NCBI GenBank assembly: GCA_964423575.1 | Contig: CAYRFF010000006.1 | Location: 26,287-90,286 of the forward strand | Length of the DNA stretch: 64,000 nucleotides | From: CAYRFF01 sp964423575 | GTDB lineage: Bacteria; Bacteroidota; Bacteroidia; Chitinophagales; Saprospiraceae | Direction of reading: 5' to 3' | In this document: positions 17,376-27,120 of the stretch, piece after piece | Layout: each line of letters begins with the position of its first letter | How positions within the stretch are numbered: position 1 is the stretch's first letter | Program-made: the position numbers and the translations under genes | Notes under the pieces: generated by a model | What the model saw: the letters and a program-made list of their open reading frames with translations, nothing else | Told to the model about the DNA's origin: nothing | The model's database searches: none

Positions 17376-19106
17376 CTAGTGAAATAGGGTAAAATTCCCC
17401 TTCACTTCCTTCTTGTGTCCCTGCTTTCTGGCACTTATTTTATAGACATATCCTCCCTGTGGCATAATCTGCCCTTTATGCGTTCCATCCCAGCCCACCA
17501 TAACATCATGTGAAGTATAGAGCAATTGCCCATATCTGCTGAAAATTTCCAAGGTATATTCCTCGATAAGTTGTGGTGTTAAAAACAATGGTCTGAACTC
17601 ATCATTTACACCCTGATAAACCATGGCATTGGGAACCTGCATTTTTATTTCGAAGGACGGGCAGGAAATATTTGAGAACATCGTCAATCGCTCTCCTCTA
17701 CCGGATTGACATGAATAATAATATCGCACTCCGAGTCGATAACAAGATTCATATATCTCAAGATCATTGGGGTCGAAAACATAGGAATATTCATCAATGG
17801 CACCTGAAACCGGAATTGTTTCAACAATCTGCCCGTTGATAATTCTTTCAACAAAGTACTCCGGCTCCACCGCACCCACAATTTCAAAGCCTGACCAATC
17901 CATCAATATTGAATAGTCTTCCTGGGTTTCCGCATTAAAAAAGAGCGTCGATACTTTCCTTGAATTGAATATCGTATCACACACATCCCTAGAATTGATA
18001 TAGTACTTGACTGCTGAAGCAGATGGATTATTTTCGGTATCGACAAGCATTTCTTCAGCGTTTATCTGCGGCACAGTTGTCACCGGAAACTGCCCGGATT
18101 CAATATCGCTATCCCCCTGAAACGAATGCAGGCGTGCAGAACTCAACTGCGCATCCGGATTCCATTCCCAGGAAACCGAAACCTGATTGGACAAATCTAC
18201 TGTAGCGTTATAAATACTGGTATATCTTACCGGAATAGCAATCGTAGGCGTAAGACAGATATGCTGTGAAGCAGAAAATCTTCCATCCTCGTGGTACGCC
18301 TTAACCACATAGCAATATCTCTGCTGATCTATAATATCGGGAATACTGAAGCTGGTCGTCTGAGCATCACGCACACCTACGAGTTCTTCATCCTGATTAT
18401 CCAGCTCATAAATCCTGTATTCCGATAAGCCGGCACCCCAGCCTTCATAAGGATTCCACTCCAGTTCAATCGCTCTGGCACAGGAATCTACTGAAGCTTT
18501 CGCAAATATGGTTCTATGCGTTATATCAAATAAGCTAGGATTTCCACACTCATCCATGGAAATCACATAATAATATTCCGATTTAGTATTGACTGCAGCA
18601 TCTTCATCTATATAAAATGAAGTATTGTATACCGTGTCAATCGGAATGGTCCCGGATGAAGTCGCCTTATAAATCACATACCCCTGAACTTTATCATCAG
18701 TCGACTCCTCCCATTCTATCCTTGCATTCTCACCCTCTACAGTCACTCTTGAAATAGAAATCTGAGGTGGTGGAATATTATTAATTGTATCGGAAGGTTC
18801 GCTATAGATTTCGGGGCAATCCGCCTTGGTTCTCATGTAGTAATATCTTGTTTCACCGCTGCTATTCTGATGATAATATTTCCTTTGTTGAGGGTTTACA
18901 ACTACCACAAGCAAGTCAAACGGTCCGGCGGCATCATTGCTCATATACAACTCATAAATCTCTACATCACCGCAGGTAACCACAGGAATATCCCAAATTA
19001 TAGTGTCTTTACTTACACACAAAATGTCAGGTGCAGGTATCTGAGCTGGAGCGGTGAAAAACATTTGCGCAAGCAGAAAAACAAATACTGCTTTCACTAT
19101 ATTCAT
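17376..19106 (-). CDS. Secreted fibronectin-III-like protein with T9SS type B C-terminal domain
   Basis: About 576 residues. I start it at the ATG at 19106 (MNIVKAVFVFLLAQ), which gives a clean signal peptide and removes the overlap with the upstream lipoprotein gene; the longer frame begins at 19142. Three or four fibronectin-type-III-like modules follow (for example EGENARIEWEESTDDKVQGY and IELEWNPYEGWGAGLSEYRI). The C-terminal ~85 residues are a gliding-motility-type sorting domain (VPNAMVYQGVNDEFRP, FSRYGQLLY, GWDGTHKGQIMPQGGYVY). This implies export by the T9SS and a cell-surface or extracellular role. Two copies of the dispersed 12-mer lie inside. Confidence 0.85.
   Translation of the reverse strand: MNIVKAVFVFLLAQMFFTAPAQIPAPDILCVSKDTIIWDIPVVTCGDVEIYELYMSNDAAGPFDLLVVVVNPQQRKYYHQNSSGETRYYYMRTKADCPEIYSEPSDTINNIPPPQISISRVTVEGENARIEWEESTDDKVQGYVIYKATSSGTIPIDTVYNTSFYIDEDAAVNTKSEYYYVISMDECGNPSLFDITHRTIFAKASVDSCARAIELEWNPYEGWGAGLSEYRIYELDNQDEELVGVRDAQTTSFSIPDIIDQQRYCYVVKAYHEDGRFSASQHICLTPTIAIPVRYTSIYNATVDLSNQVSVSWEWNPDAQLSSARLHSFQGDSDIESGQFPVTTVPQINAEEMLVDTENNPSASAVKYYINSRDVCDTIFNSRKVSTLFFNAETQEDYSILMDWSGFEIVGAVEPEYFVERIINGQIVETIPVSGAIDEYSYVFDPNDLEIYESCYRLGVRYYYSCQSGRGERLTMFSNISCPSFEIKMQVPNAMVYQGVNDEFRPLFLTPQLIEEYTLEIFSRYGQLLYTSHDVMVGWDGTHKGQIMPQGGYVYKISARKQGHKKEVKGNFTLFH
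18496..18507 (-). repeat. Dispersed 12-mer, copy 6 (N=A)
   Basis: Exact minus-strand copy inside the fibronectin-III-like gene, encoding FAKAS. Confidence 0.85.
19063..19074 (+). repeat. Dispersed 12-mer, copy 7 (N=C)
   Basis: Exact plus-strand copy inside the signal-peptide coding part of the minus-strand fibronectin-III-like gene (encodes LLAQMF). Its orientation is opposite to copy 6 in the same gene. Confidence 0.85.
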
Positions 19107-19110
19107 TTTC

Positions 19111-19845
19111 TTACTGTACAATATGTAATTTATTCCATTCATCCGGATTCAATTTTCCCTGGTATATATAGTTGTGTGATATTGTATTTTCAATCGACTG
19201 CGTAAAAATAACGCATCCTATTCCTTTTGCGTATATATTTTCACCTTTTAAAGACAAAGTAACGGAGCCATCTCCTATATTTTCAATTTCTCCATCAATT
19301 TCAACCCACAATGCCGGATATTGACTTCCGTCAAATGTGAAAGTGCTGTCTTTTTTATAGCTAAGGTTCTTAATGATAATCATTCTATGATTAACGGAAT
19401 CAACCTCATTTACCTGATAATGTTGTACTAGCGTCTGCCCATCATCCATTCTGTCGTAATAAAACATCTGCCCCGACTTAACCTCTGCCTCATAAGGAAT
19501 TAATTCACCATCGGCATTGCTTCCATATATAATGTAACTTTCCGCTACAAAACCGTTGCCTATCTTCTTTTCAATAGTTGAAGAAAGTATCTGGAAATCT
19601 TCATTATATATCTCTTTTATCACGTATAGCCCGGTCTCATCCTGTCGGCTCGTCATCAGATGATACTGTCTGCCAAGCATGTTTGATTCTTCTTTATATA
19701 CATAAATAACAGTATCCAGATTGTCCATCCAGGGGTAATAATAGTCCTGATAAGGCAATTTTTCCGATTGTGTGCAAGCTACTGAAAGTAGCATAAGCAT
19801 TGCAAAAACGGAAGACATATATGTCGCAACTCTGCTTGAATTCAT
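19111..19845 (-). CDS. Hypothetical lipoprotein
   Basis: A 244-residue protein of unknown family. The N-terminus has a hydrophobic core followed by a lipobox-like LSVAC (Cys24), so it is probably a lipoprotein in the outer or inner membrane. The rest is beta-rich with many aromatic residues (DYYYPWMDNLDTVIYVY, then QMFYYDRMDDGQTLVQHY). It lies 4 bp upstream of the fibronectin-III-like gene, so the two are probably co-transcribed. A surface-complex role is only inferred from that neighbour. Confidence 0.7.
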   Translation of the reverse strand: MNSSRVATYMSSVFAMLMLLSVACTQSEKLPYQDYYYPWMDNLDTVIYVYKEESNMLGRQYHLMTSRQDETGLYVIKEIYNEDFQILSSTIEKKIGNGFVAESYIIYGSNADGELIPYEAEVKSGQMFYYDRMDDGQTLVQHYQVNEVDSVNHRMIIIKNLSYKKDSTFTFDGSQYPALWVEIDGEIENIGDGSVTLSLKGENIYAKGIGCVIFTQSIENTISHNYIYQGKLNPDEWNKLHIVQ

Positions 19846-20171
19846 CTTTTAAAAGAAAATTTGACACCCCAAGATACATCATACTGCCATCTTGGCAAGA
19901 TATAGGGGTAAAAATTTAAATGGCATAATATATGAGTTCCATATACTGAAAATCAGATGGTTTTTCGTTACATTGATAGCAAAGGTGATATCTTGTGCAG
20001 AATCATCTTTTAGCGGCATTAACATAAGAAAATACCATTCTAATCAATTTATGCCTTAAATTTGTTAACGAATTTGAGGCAGGTCATGTTTTCTGCCTTT
20101 AGAAAAGAAATCATAATACGAGTCGGATACTCCATTTCAAGAGCATCCCGCTCCATAAGCATAAATAATAT
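19846..20171. other. Divergent promoter region between the lipoprotein gene and secA
   Basis: About 325 bp without a gene. A TAAATTTG sequence at 20057-20064 fits the -7 consensus for secA but has no -33 partner and lies 108 bp from the start. I see no riboswitch-like or secM-like element. Confidence 0.4.
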
Positions 20172-23100
20172 ATGGCAAATTTTATCCAATCAGTATTGAA
20201 CTCTGTCTTTGGCTCCAAAGCAGAGAAAGATTTAAAACACTACAGTCCGAGAGTAGACGAAATAAATGCAGTGTATGAAACGCTGCAATCTGTATCCAAC
20301 GATGAACTCAGAAATAAAACTCTGGAATTCAGAGAACGCATAAAAGAATATCTCTCTGAAATCGATGCAGATATCGCTGACCTGAGAGTCAGAGCCGAAG
20401 AAACAGGTGAAATCGGAGAAAAGGAAGAATTCTTTAACGAGATTGACAGTCTTCAAAACGACAGAGATGAAAAACTCGAAGAAATCCTATATCAGATACT
20501 TCCGGAAGCATTTGCAGTAGTGAAGGAAACCGCGCGTCGTTTCAAGGAAAATGATATCATAGAAGTCACAGCGACTGACTTTGACCGCGAACAAGCGATT
20601 AAGGTTGTCAAAAAAGGTAAGAGCTATATCAAAATCGATGGCGATAAGGCGATATACAAGACTTCCTGGAAAGCTGCTGGAGCAGATATCGAATGGAACA
20701 TGTTGCATTACGATGTACAGCTCATCGGTGGTATGGTTTTACATGACGGAAAAATAGCCGAGATGGCTACAGGGGAAGGTAAAACTCTCGTTGCTACCTT
20801 GCCTGCCTATCTCAACGGGCTTTCCGGTCAGGGAGTCCACGTAGTTACGGTGAACGATTACCTCGCAAGAAGGGACTCGGAGTGGATTGGGCCTATCTTT
20901 GAATTTCTATTTCTGACCGTTGATTGCATCGACAATTACAAGCCGCACTCACAGGAGAGAAGAGACGCATACAATTGCGATATTACTTACGGAACAAACA
21001 ACGAATTTGGTTTCGATTACCTGAGAGATAATATGGTACGTTCCAAGGAGGAACAAGTACAAGGCAAGCACCATTATTGTATGATTGACGAGGTGGACTC
21101 CGTACTTATTGACGACGCGAGGACGCCTCTTATTATCTCCGGGCCTATCGCGCATGACGATACGGAACAAGAATATGCGGAATTGAAGCCTAGAGTAGAG
21201 AAACTTCTGAGGATTCAGAGAAACGTTGCTGCCAAGTACCTGAATGATGCCAAGAAATTAATCGCTGATGGAATAACCGGCGTAGAAGAGGATGAAGGTG
21301 GAATGGCTTTATTGAGAGCTCACAGAGCTTTACCTAAGAGCCGACCATTAATTAAGTACCTCAGTGAAGAAGGAGTAAAACAAATCCTCCTAAAGACAGA
21401 AAACCACTACATGCAGGAGCAGAGTAAAAACATGCACCTCGTAGATGCCGAGCTCTACTTTACAATAGATGAGAAAAACAGAATAGTTGAGCTTACAGAA
21501 AAAGGAGCTGAATACCTTGCTGAGGGAGAAAACGATCCAAACTTCTTTGTGATGCCGGATCTCGGTTCTAAAATGCAAGAACTGGAAGATAATAAAGAGC
21601 TGCCTGATGAGGAAAGAAGAGAGCGTCGCAATGATTTAATCACTGATTTTACAGTAAAATCACAGCGATTACACTCTATTAACCAGCTTTTAAAAGCTTA
21701 TACCTTATTTGAAAAAGATGAGGAATACGTCGTTCTGGACAATGAAGTGAAGATTGTAGATGAGCAGACCGGACGTATGATGGAAGGAAGAAGGTATTCC
21801 GACGGATTGCACCAGGCGCTGGAAGCCAAAGAAGGTGTTGAAATCGGAGATATCACTCAGACTTATGCTACAGTAACTCTCCAGAATTACTTCAGGATGT
21901 ATCACAAGCTTGCCGGTATGACGGGTACAGCGGAAACCGAGGCTGGAGAATTCTGGGAAATTTACGAACTGGATGTCGTTGTTATTCCTACTAACAGGCC
22001 AATCATCCGCGATGACAGAGATGACCTTATTTATAAAACTGCCAAAGAGAAATTCAATGCAGTTATTGAAGAAATCGGTACTCTGACCAGTGAAGGAAGA
22101 CCTGTACTTGTAGGTACTACTTCTGTGGAAATCTCTGAATTGCTAAGCCGCATGCTCAGTATACGGGGAATACAACATAACATCCTGAACGCCAAGCATC
22201 ATCAGCGTGAGGCAGAAATTGTCGCTGAGGCGGGTAAGCCTGGTGCTGTGACCATTGCTACTAACATGGCGGGTCGTGGTACTGACATTAAACTGGGTGA
22301 TGGAGTGAAAGAATCAGGTGGACTTGCAATTATCGCTACAGAGCGACACGATTCAAGACGAGTGGACAGACAGCTTAGAGGTCGTGCCGGTCGTCAGGGA
22401 GACCCGGGATCATCCCAATTCTTCGTTTCTCTTGAAGACAAGTTGATGAGACTACTCAACTCTCAGAGAATTGCCAGAGTAATGGATATGATGGGGCATA
22501 AAGAAGGGGATGTCATTCAGCATAAGCGTATTACCAAAACGCTGGAAAATGCTCAGCAAAAAGTTGAAGAAAACAACTTCGGAGTCAGAAAAAGATTGCT
22601 TGAGTATGATGACGTAATGAATATTCAGAGGGAAGCTATCTACAAGAAAAGGGAGAATGCTCTGAAAGGTGAAAGACTCGCAGTGGATTTGGATTCAATG
22701 TTCAGAGGTTTCATCGAAAATATCATTTATGTGTACAAGCAGATGAATGATTTCGGAGAGTTGAAGTTTGAGATGGTAAGATTGATAGGAATGGAGCCTC
22801 CATTTGACGAAAGTCAATTTAAGACTTTATCTGCAGAAGACTTAATTCTTCAAATGCAGGAAAAGGTCTTTACAAGATACAGAGAAAAGAGTGAACAAAT
22901 AGGACATTTACTTCTTCCGCTTGTCACACGGGTATATAAGGAGCAAGGACATAAGTATAAGCGTATTTTAATTCCGTTTGAACAACCGGGCAAAGAAAAC
23001 AACTTTTCAATTGCTGCAGAGCTTGAGGATGCTGTTCAGTCTGAGGGCAGAAGCATCATGAAAGATATTGAAAAGACTGTTACACTTTCAATTATCGACA

Positions 23101-23513
23101 ATGAGTGGAAAGATCACCTCAGAGAAATGGACGAGTTGAAAGACAGTTCCCAGGCAGCTTCTTTTGAGCAGAAGGATCCGCTGGTGGTATATAAGATGGA
23201 AGCCTTTAATCTGTTTGAGCAATTGATAATGCGCATCAACACTGAAGTTACTTCCTACTTATTGAAGGGTAAATTGAATATCACAGACAGTCCGGATCAG
23301 ATTCAGCAGGCAGAGCAGCAGAAGACAGACTTCTCCAGGATTGAAGAGTCCAGAGAGTCAGAAGAGCAAAGAATGCAGCGAAAAGCCGCAGAAAATGCAG
23401 GTTATCAGACACAACAGGTTGAAACTGTTGTCAGGGAAGAGCCTAAGGTAGGTCGTAATGATCCTTGTCCTTGTGGAAGTGGTAAAAAATTCAAACATTG
23501 TCACGGTAGATAA
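20172..23513 (+). CDS. secA: Preprotein translocase ATPase SecA
   Basis: Motor ATPase of the Sec translocon. Walker A ATGEGKT is at residues 199-205, Walker B-like MIDEVDSVLIDDARTPLIISG follows, then the helicase motifs TNMAGRGTDIKLG and RLRGRAGRQGDPGSS-type (here RQLRGRAGRQGDPG). The extreme C-terminus is a zinc-binding SEC-C motif (Cys1099, Cys1101, Cys1110, His1111 in CPCGSGKKFKHCH). At 1113 residues it is longer than E. coli SecA (901), as usual for Bacteroidota, which have an insertion in the N-terminal part (an acidic helical region near residues 60-100 and another near 380-480). It is followed by its own terminator. Confidence 0.98.
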   Translation: MANFIQSVLNSVFGSKAEKDLKHYSPRVDEINAVYETLQSVSNDELRNKTLEFRERIKEYLSEIDADIADLRVRAEETGEIGEKEEFFNEIDSLQNDRDEKLEEILYQILPEAFAVVKETARRFKENDIIEVTATDFDREQAIKVVKKGKSYIKIDGDKAIYKTSWKAAGADIEWNMLHYDVQLIGGMVLHDGKIAEMATGEGKTLVATLPAYLNGLSGQGVHVVTVNDYLARRDSEWIGPIFEFLFLTVDCIDNYKPHSQERRDAYNCDITYGTNNEFGFDYLRDNMVRSKEEQVQGKHHYCMIDEVDSVLIDDARTPLIISGPIAHDDTEQEYAELKPRVEKLLRIQRNVAAKYLNDAKKLIADGITGVEEDEGGMALLRAHRALPKSRPLIKYLSEEGVKQILLKTENHYMQEQSKNMHLVDAELYFTIDEKNRIVELTEKGAEYLAEGENDPNFFVMPDLGSKMQELEDNKELPDEERRERRNDLITDFTVKSQRLHSINQLLKAYTLFEKDEEYVVLDNEVKIVDEQTGRMMEGRRYSDGLHQALEAKEGVEIGDITQTYATVTLQNYFRMYHKLAGMTGTAETEAGEFWEIYELDVVVIPTNRPIIRDDRDDLIYKTAKEKFNAVIEEIGTLTSEGRPVLVGTTSVEISELLSRMLSIRGIQHNILNAKHHQREAEIVAEAGKPGAVTIATNMAGRGTDIKLGDGVKESGGLAIIATERHDSRRVDRQLRGRAGRQGDPGSSQFFVSLEDKLMRLLNSQRIARVMDMMGHKEGDVIQHKRITKTLENAQQKVEENNFGVRKRLLEYDDVMNIQREAIYKKRENALKGERLAVDLDSMFRGFIENIIYVYKQMNDFGELKFEMVRLIGMEPPFDESQFKTLSAEDLILQMQEKVFTRYREKSEQIGHLLLPLVTRVYKEQGHKYKRILIPFEQPGKENNFSIAAELEDAVQSEGRSIMKDIEKTVTLSIIDNEWKDHLREMDELKDSSQAASFEQKDPLVVYKMEAFNLFEQLIMRINTEVTSYLLKGKLNITDSPDQIQQAEQQKTDFSRIEESRESEEQRMQRKAAENAGYQTQQVETVVREEPKVGRNDPCPCGSGKKFKHCHGR

Positions 23514-23560
23514 GATCGGTAAATACATTTTACCATAAAAGGATTAATAACTTATTATTA

Positions 23561-23592
23561 AAAATCCGGCTTTCAGATGAGAGTCGGATTTT
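23561..23592 (+). terminator. Rho-independent terminator after secA
   Basis: A 12-bp stem (AAAATCCGGCTT with GAGTCGGATTTT, two wobble pairs) and an 8-nt loop, followed by seven T residues, 47 bp past the secA stop. Confidence 0.85.
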
Positions 23593-23689
23593 TTTATTTG
23601 ACAATTTTCTATTCTGCTATGGAAAAAGTTTATCTTAGTATCCAATTATTAAAATCTACTTGTATTTTTCTTTAAACAATCAATCATTT

Positions 23690-24982
23690 ATGAAGAAGTT
23701 AATTTTTACTCTTTTAATATTTTCCTACTTTTCTTTTGTTTATGGGCAAAGTGAATTTCAAATTCCTTGTGCTTACGATAATTATGCAGGGCAATTGTAT
23801 AAACAATATCCTGAAATGCAGGAGCGTCTTGCAGCTCAATTTGACAGAAGTCAGAATGGAGCAATAAGTCGAAGTGATGAGGTCTATACTATAAATACCG
23901 TGGTTCACATCGTATACCAGGATTCCAGCCAGAATCTTTCTGATGATAGGGTGTATGAGGTGATGGAAAAAATCACTAAAGATTTTATGCGTCAGAATGA
24001 AGACGCTGACAATGTAAGAGAAATGTTCAGGGATAGAGCTGCATCTCCTAATATTCAATTTAATGTTCATGCAATTGAAAGAGTACACACTGATGCGACC
24101 TTTAGTTTTGGCTTGTTTACCGGGTTGCCGGATCATGTCAAAGTTACTGAAGATGGGGGAAGCGATCCCTATGATCCGGAGAAATTCATGAACCTATGGG
24201 TCTGTAATCTGGAAGGTGGTTTACTCGGATATGCATATCCTCCGGCAGGATTGTATAACTGGCCTGACGGCTCCAATGCTCCTGAAGCAGGATTGGACGG
24301 AGTTGTTGTGCACACCGGTGCTTTTAACACATTTGATACTATCACCATTGAAAGTGGCTTTGGAGGAGGTTCTGCTGAAGTAGTAGTCCGCGGAAGAACA
24401 GTTACTCATGAAATCGGGCATTACCTGGGTTTAAGACATATCTGGGGTGATGGTCTGGCTGTCTTGGGTATTCCGGCTTGCGATGAAGATGACGGCATTG
24501 AAGATACGCCTAATCAAGGTCTTCCATCTGACTTTCAATGTGATTTTGAAAAAAACACATGTATTGATGGAGAAGATGATGAACTGGATATGATAGAAAA
24601 CTATATGGATTACGCCGAGGAGACTTGTATGAATTCTTTTACTCAGGGTCAGGTAAATCACATGAGATCTGTTCTTGAAAATGAGAGAATAGGCTTAATA
24701 AAGGATGTTACTTCTGTTAAAAATACGAGACTTGTAGAAAATCCTTTCCAGCTTTTCCCTAATCCTGCTAGCAGTTACATTAATATCAGACTAAATCAGC
24801 AATTGAATGATGACATCTCGATTGAGGTTTATGATTATAGTGGAAAGAAGCTTCTTTCTGAAAAGAAACATGTGGACAGAGAGAATTTCCGCCTGGACAT
24901 CAGCGACCTTTCTCAAGGAATGTATCTGATAAAGTTAACATCCGGAGCAAACAGATTTATTGACAAGTTCATAGTGCTGTAG
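23690..24982 (+). CDS. Secreted M43 (pappalysin-type) zinc metalloprotease with T9SS sorting tail
   Basis: About 430 residues, starting at the ATG at 23690 (MKKLIFTLLIFSYFSF signal). The active site HEIGHYLGLRH (residues 240-250) is the extended HExxHxxGxxH zinc motif of metzincin family M43. The upstream VVHIVYQDSS and FMNLWVCNLEGGLLGYAYPP blocks and downstream MDYAEETCMNSFTQGQVNHM (Met-turn region) are typical of these proteases. The last ~75 residues (LFPNPASSYINIRL to FIDKFIVL) are a Type A T9SS sorting domain. It is probably a secreted extracellular protease; substrate unknown. Confidence 0.92.
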   Translation: MKKLIFTLLIFSYFSFVYGQSEFQIPCAYDNYAGQLYKQYPEMQERLAAQFDRSQNGAISRSDEVYTINTVVHIVYQDSSQNLSDDRVYEVMEKITKDFMRQNEDADNVREMFRDRAASPNIQFNVHAIERVHTDATFSFGLFTGLPDHVKVTEDGGSDPYDPEKFMNLWVCNLEGGLLGYAYPPAGLYNWPDGSNAPEAGLDGVVVHTGAFNTFDTITIESGFGGGSAEVVVRGRTVTHEIGHYLGLRHIWGDGLAVLGIPACDEDDGIEDTPNQGLPSDFQCDFEKNTCIDGEDDELDMIENYMDYAEETCMNSFTQGQVNHMRSVLENERIGLIKDVTSVKNTRLVENPFQLFPNPASSYINIRLNQQLNDDISIEVYDYSGKKLLSEKKHVDRENFRLDISDLSQGMYLIKLTSGANRFIDKFIVL

Positions 24983-25117
24983 TCAGGATTGTGGTTTAAT
25001 TATCACAATTATTCATTTTAAACATTCAGCTACAGGCTGTTCTGAACAATCTATACGTATTCCCGTTAATTGCTTATAAAATGACAAGTAATTAATTAAC
25101 TTTAAAATATAGATATT

Positions 25118-25729
25118 ATGGCTTTTAAATTGCCCGATTTAGATTATGCTTTTGATGCATTAGAACCACATATCGATGCACGTACAATGGAAATTCACCA
25201 TGGAAAGCACCACGGTGGCTATACCAATAATCTCAACAATGCTATTGAAGGAACAGCTCTGGATAAGCAATCAATAGAAGAAATTCTAGCATCTACATCC
25301 CAGCATTCCGCTGCAGTGAGAAATAATGGTGGTGGATATTACAATCACAGTCTATTCTGGAAAGTAATGGGGCCTAACGGAGGAGGAAAGCCAAGTGGAG
25401 ATCTGGCAGCTGCAATCGATAAAGCTTTCGGATCATTTGACAAATTCCAAGAAGAGTTTTCTGCAGCAGCAGGGAGTCGCTTCGGTTCAGGCTGGGCATG
25501 GCTGGTTGTAAAAGACGGTGCCTTAAAAGTAACCTCAACTCCTAACCAGGACAATCCTCTCATGGATGTAGATACTAACGGTGGCGGAGGTACTCCAATC
25601 TTAGGTATTGACGTATGGGAGCATGCTTACTACCTGAATTACCAGAACAGAAGACCTGATTATGTGAATGCATTTTTTAATGTGGTTAATTGGGATGAAG
25701 TGAGCAGACGTTATAATGCTGCTATCTAA
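25118..25729 (+). CDS. sodA: Superoxide dismutase, Fe/Mn family
   Basis: Cytoplasmic enzyme converting superoxide to oxygen and peroxide. At 203 residues it is standard. Metal ligands by alignment memory are His27, His77, Asp165 and His169 (DVWEHAYYLNY). Fe or Mn preference cannot be set from these residues, so the symbol is generic. A strong bidirectional terminator lies 34 bp downstream; it converges on the small envelope gene at 25824. Confidence 0.96.
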   Translation: MAFKLPDLDYAFDALEPHIDARTMEIHHGKHHGGYTNNLNNAIEGTALDKQSIEEILASTSQHSAAVRNNGGGYYNHSLFWKVMGPNGGGKPSGDLAAAIDKAFGSFDKFQEEFSAAAGSRFGSGWAWLVVKDGALKVTSTPNQDNPLMDVDTNGGGGTPILGIDVWEHAYYLNYQNRRPDYVNAFFNVVNWDEVSRRYNAAI

Positions 25730-25763
25730 GTTCTGAGTAAAAGAACAATTTTAGTGTTATTCA

Positions 25764-25799
25764 AAAAAGGCTTCCGAAATGGTTTTCGGAAGCCTTTTT
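25764..25799. terminator. Bidirectional terminator between sodA and a convergent gene
   Basis: Perfect 16-bp stem (arms 25764-25779 and 25784-25799) with a 4-nt loop; A-run on the left and T-run on the right, so it can end transcription from both sides. Confidence 0.88.
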
Positions 25800-25823
25800 C
25801 TTATATTTATTTTATAAAGTCAA

Positions 25824-26396
25824 TTATTCTATTTCATTTTCAACAAAGTCTAGATTTAAATAGTAATAGAGACAATCTTCACAAGCATGTTCTTTCTTTA
25901 TTGCTTGCGCAAATTTCTTTGACTCTGTCTTATTATAAGCTCCTGCTAATTTTGACCATGTGACTAAAACAATATTCCTATTCTCCTCAAAATCCAGTTT
26001 AATCTGTTCTTGAGTAGTTAAACTAAAGAAGTTTAAATCAGAAAATCTCATCCTCCTGCTTTGCAAATCATACGGGTTATCATCTTGTAAAGTCAAACTG
26101 CTATAATCATAATTACAACCTTCGGAATACTCATTAAAATAAACAAGTCCCATACTATCTATAATTAAAATATTATTGAACGCTACTTGTCCACTCGGCG
26201 TATAAATTCCAGTAAAATATTTATCAAGTGAAACTGAGTCCATATACAAGTGTGAAAACTCATTCAATTCATATTTATCTATTCTTTTCTGCAATTTTCC
26301 TATGTTGGTCTTCATTCCATATTGGGAGAAAGAAACAGGTATAGTACATGACATTAAGAACAGTACAATAAAAATTAAATTCTTGTAGCTTCTCAT
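25824..26396 (-). CDS. Hypothetical secreted protein
   Basis: About 190 residues, starting at the ATG at 26396 (MRSYKNLIFIVLFLMS), which gives a signal peptide ending near VSFSQ and removes overlap with the upstream lipoprotein gene; the longer frame starts at 26462. I do not recognise the family. The C-terminal part holds a CEDC pair in KKEHACEDCLYYY. Probably periplasmic. It follows the gene at 26419 by 22 bp in the same direction, so the two likely form an operon. One copy of the dispersed 12-mer encodes FAQAIKK. Confidence 0.6.
   Translation of the reverse strand: MRSYKNLIFIVLFLMSCTIPVSFSQYGMKTNIGKLQKRIDKYELNEFSHLYMDSVSLDKYFTGIYTPSGQVAFNNILIIDSMGLVYFNEYSEGCNYDYSSLTLQDDNPYDLQSRRMRFSDLNFFSLTTQEQIKLDFEENRNIVLVTWSKLAGAYNKTESKKFAQAIKKEHACEDCLYYYLNLDFVENEIE
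25903..25914 (-). repeat. Dispersed 12-mer, copy 8 (N=C)
   Basis: Exact minus-strand copy in the hypothetical secreted-protein gene (reads KFAQA in frame). Confidence 0.85.
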
Positions 26397-26418
26397 TTTT
26401 GTATAGAAGAACCCATTT

Positions 26419-27000
26419 CTATCCTGTAGTAATTCTTTCAACTTCAACAATAACAATTCCATATGAGTTTACATATTCATCTGTATTTAAATTATACACC
26501 ATGTCTCCATTTACTGATTGTGATTTCACATATTGATATTCACCTTCTTTGATTTTAAAAGAACCACCCATTATAGACGTTGTAGAAGGTATATCAAAAA
26601 TCAGGTCCTCATCAATACCAAATTCATCATACTCATCCTCATCAGGATTAACCGTCGCAAGAAAATAAATTTTTCCTACGTTTTCAAATTCATTAATTTC
26701 CATATATAATGGAAAGTCATCAAGAGCACTATGCTCACCTACCCGAATAATACAAGGTCCTATCCTAATTTTACACAATCCAAAGCAATCTTTACAATCA
26801 CATTCCTTTCCATCACGAGGTCGATTCTTGATTATTCTATGAATGTTCCCTCTGAGACAAATTCCAATAGAAGGAGAAGATGCTAATTCATACACTTCTT
26901 GAGTTGACTCAACAAGGTCGTCGTTTAAGCTATCTTTTGTCGAACACCCCACAATTAAAATAATTGATAGAGTAAAAATAAAAAGTAAATATTTTTTCAT
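26419..27000 (-). CDS. Hypothetical lipoprotein with cysteine-rich segment
   Basis: A 193-residue protein starting MKKYLLFIFTLSIILIVGC; the lipobox LIVGC predicts lipidation at Cys19. Around residues 60-78 there is a compact cysteine cluster (CDCKDCFGLCKIRIGPC) unlike typical secreted domains; it could bind metal or form disulfides. I do not know the family. It is upstream of the other hypothetical secreted gene. Confidence 0.6.
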   Translation of the reverse strand: MKKYLLFIFTLSIILIVGCSTKDSLNDDLVESTQEVYELASSPSIGICLRGNIHRIIKNRPRDGKECDCKDCFGLCKIRIGPCIIRVGEHSALDDFPLYMEINEFENVGKIYFLATVNPDEDEYDEFGIDEDLIFDIPSTTSIMGGSFKIKEGEYQYVKSQSVNGDMVYNLNTDEYVNSYGIVIVEVERITTG

Positions 27001-27083
27001 GATTAAAACATTTAGATAATCCTACTTCTTTTTCTAGCTATTTCGGATGCCAGCTGTAAAATTATTTAATTACGCTGGCTATT

Positions 27084-27097
27084 ATATATATATATAT
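27084..27097. repeat. AT dinucleotide run
   Basis: A short run of alternating T and A in the gap upstream of the lipoprotein gene. Low-complexity sequence; length variation is possible but nothing more can be said. Confidence 0.5.
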
Positions 27098-27120
27098 CCA
27101 AATATTTTAAGTTATTTATT

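Noticed and set aside
27084..27097. AT run as a phase-variation tract
   Set aside because: It lies far from any likely promoter box and no gene frame depends on its length.
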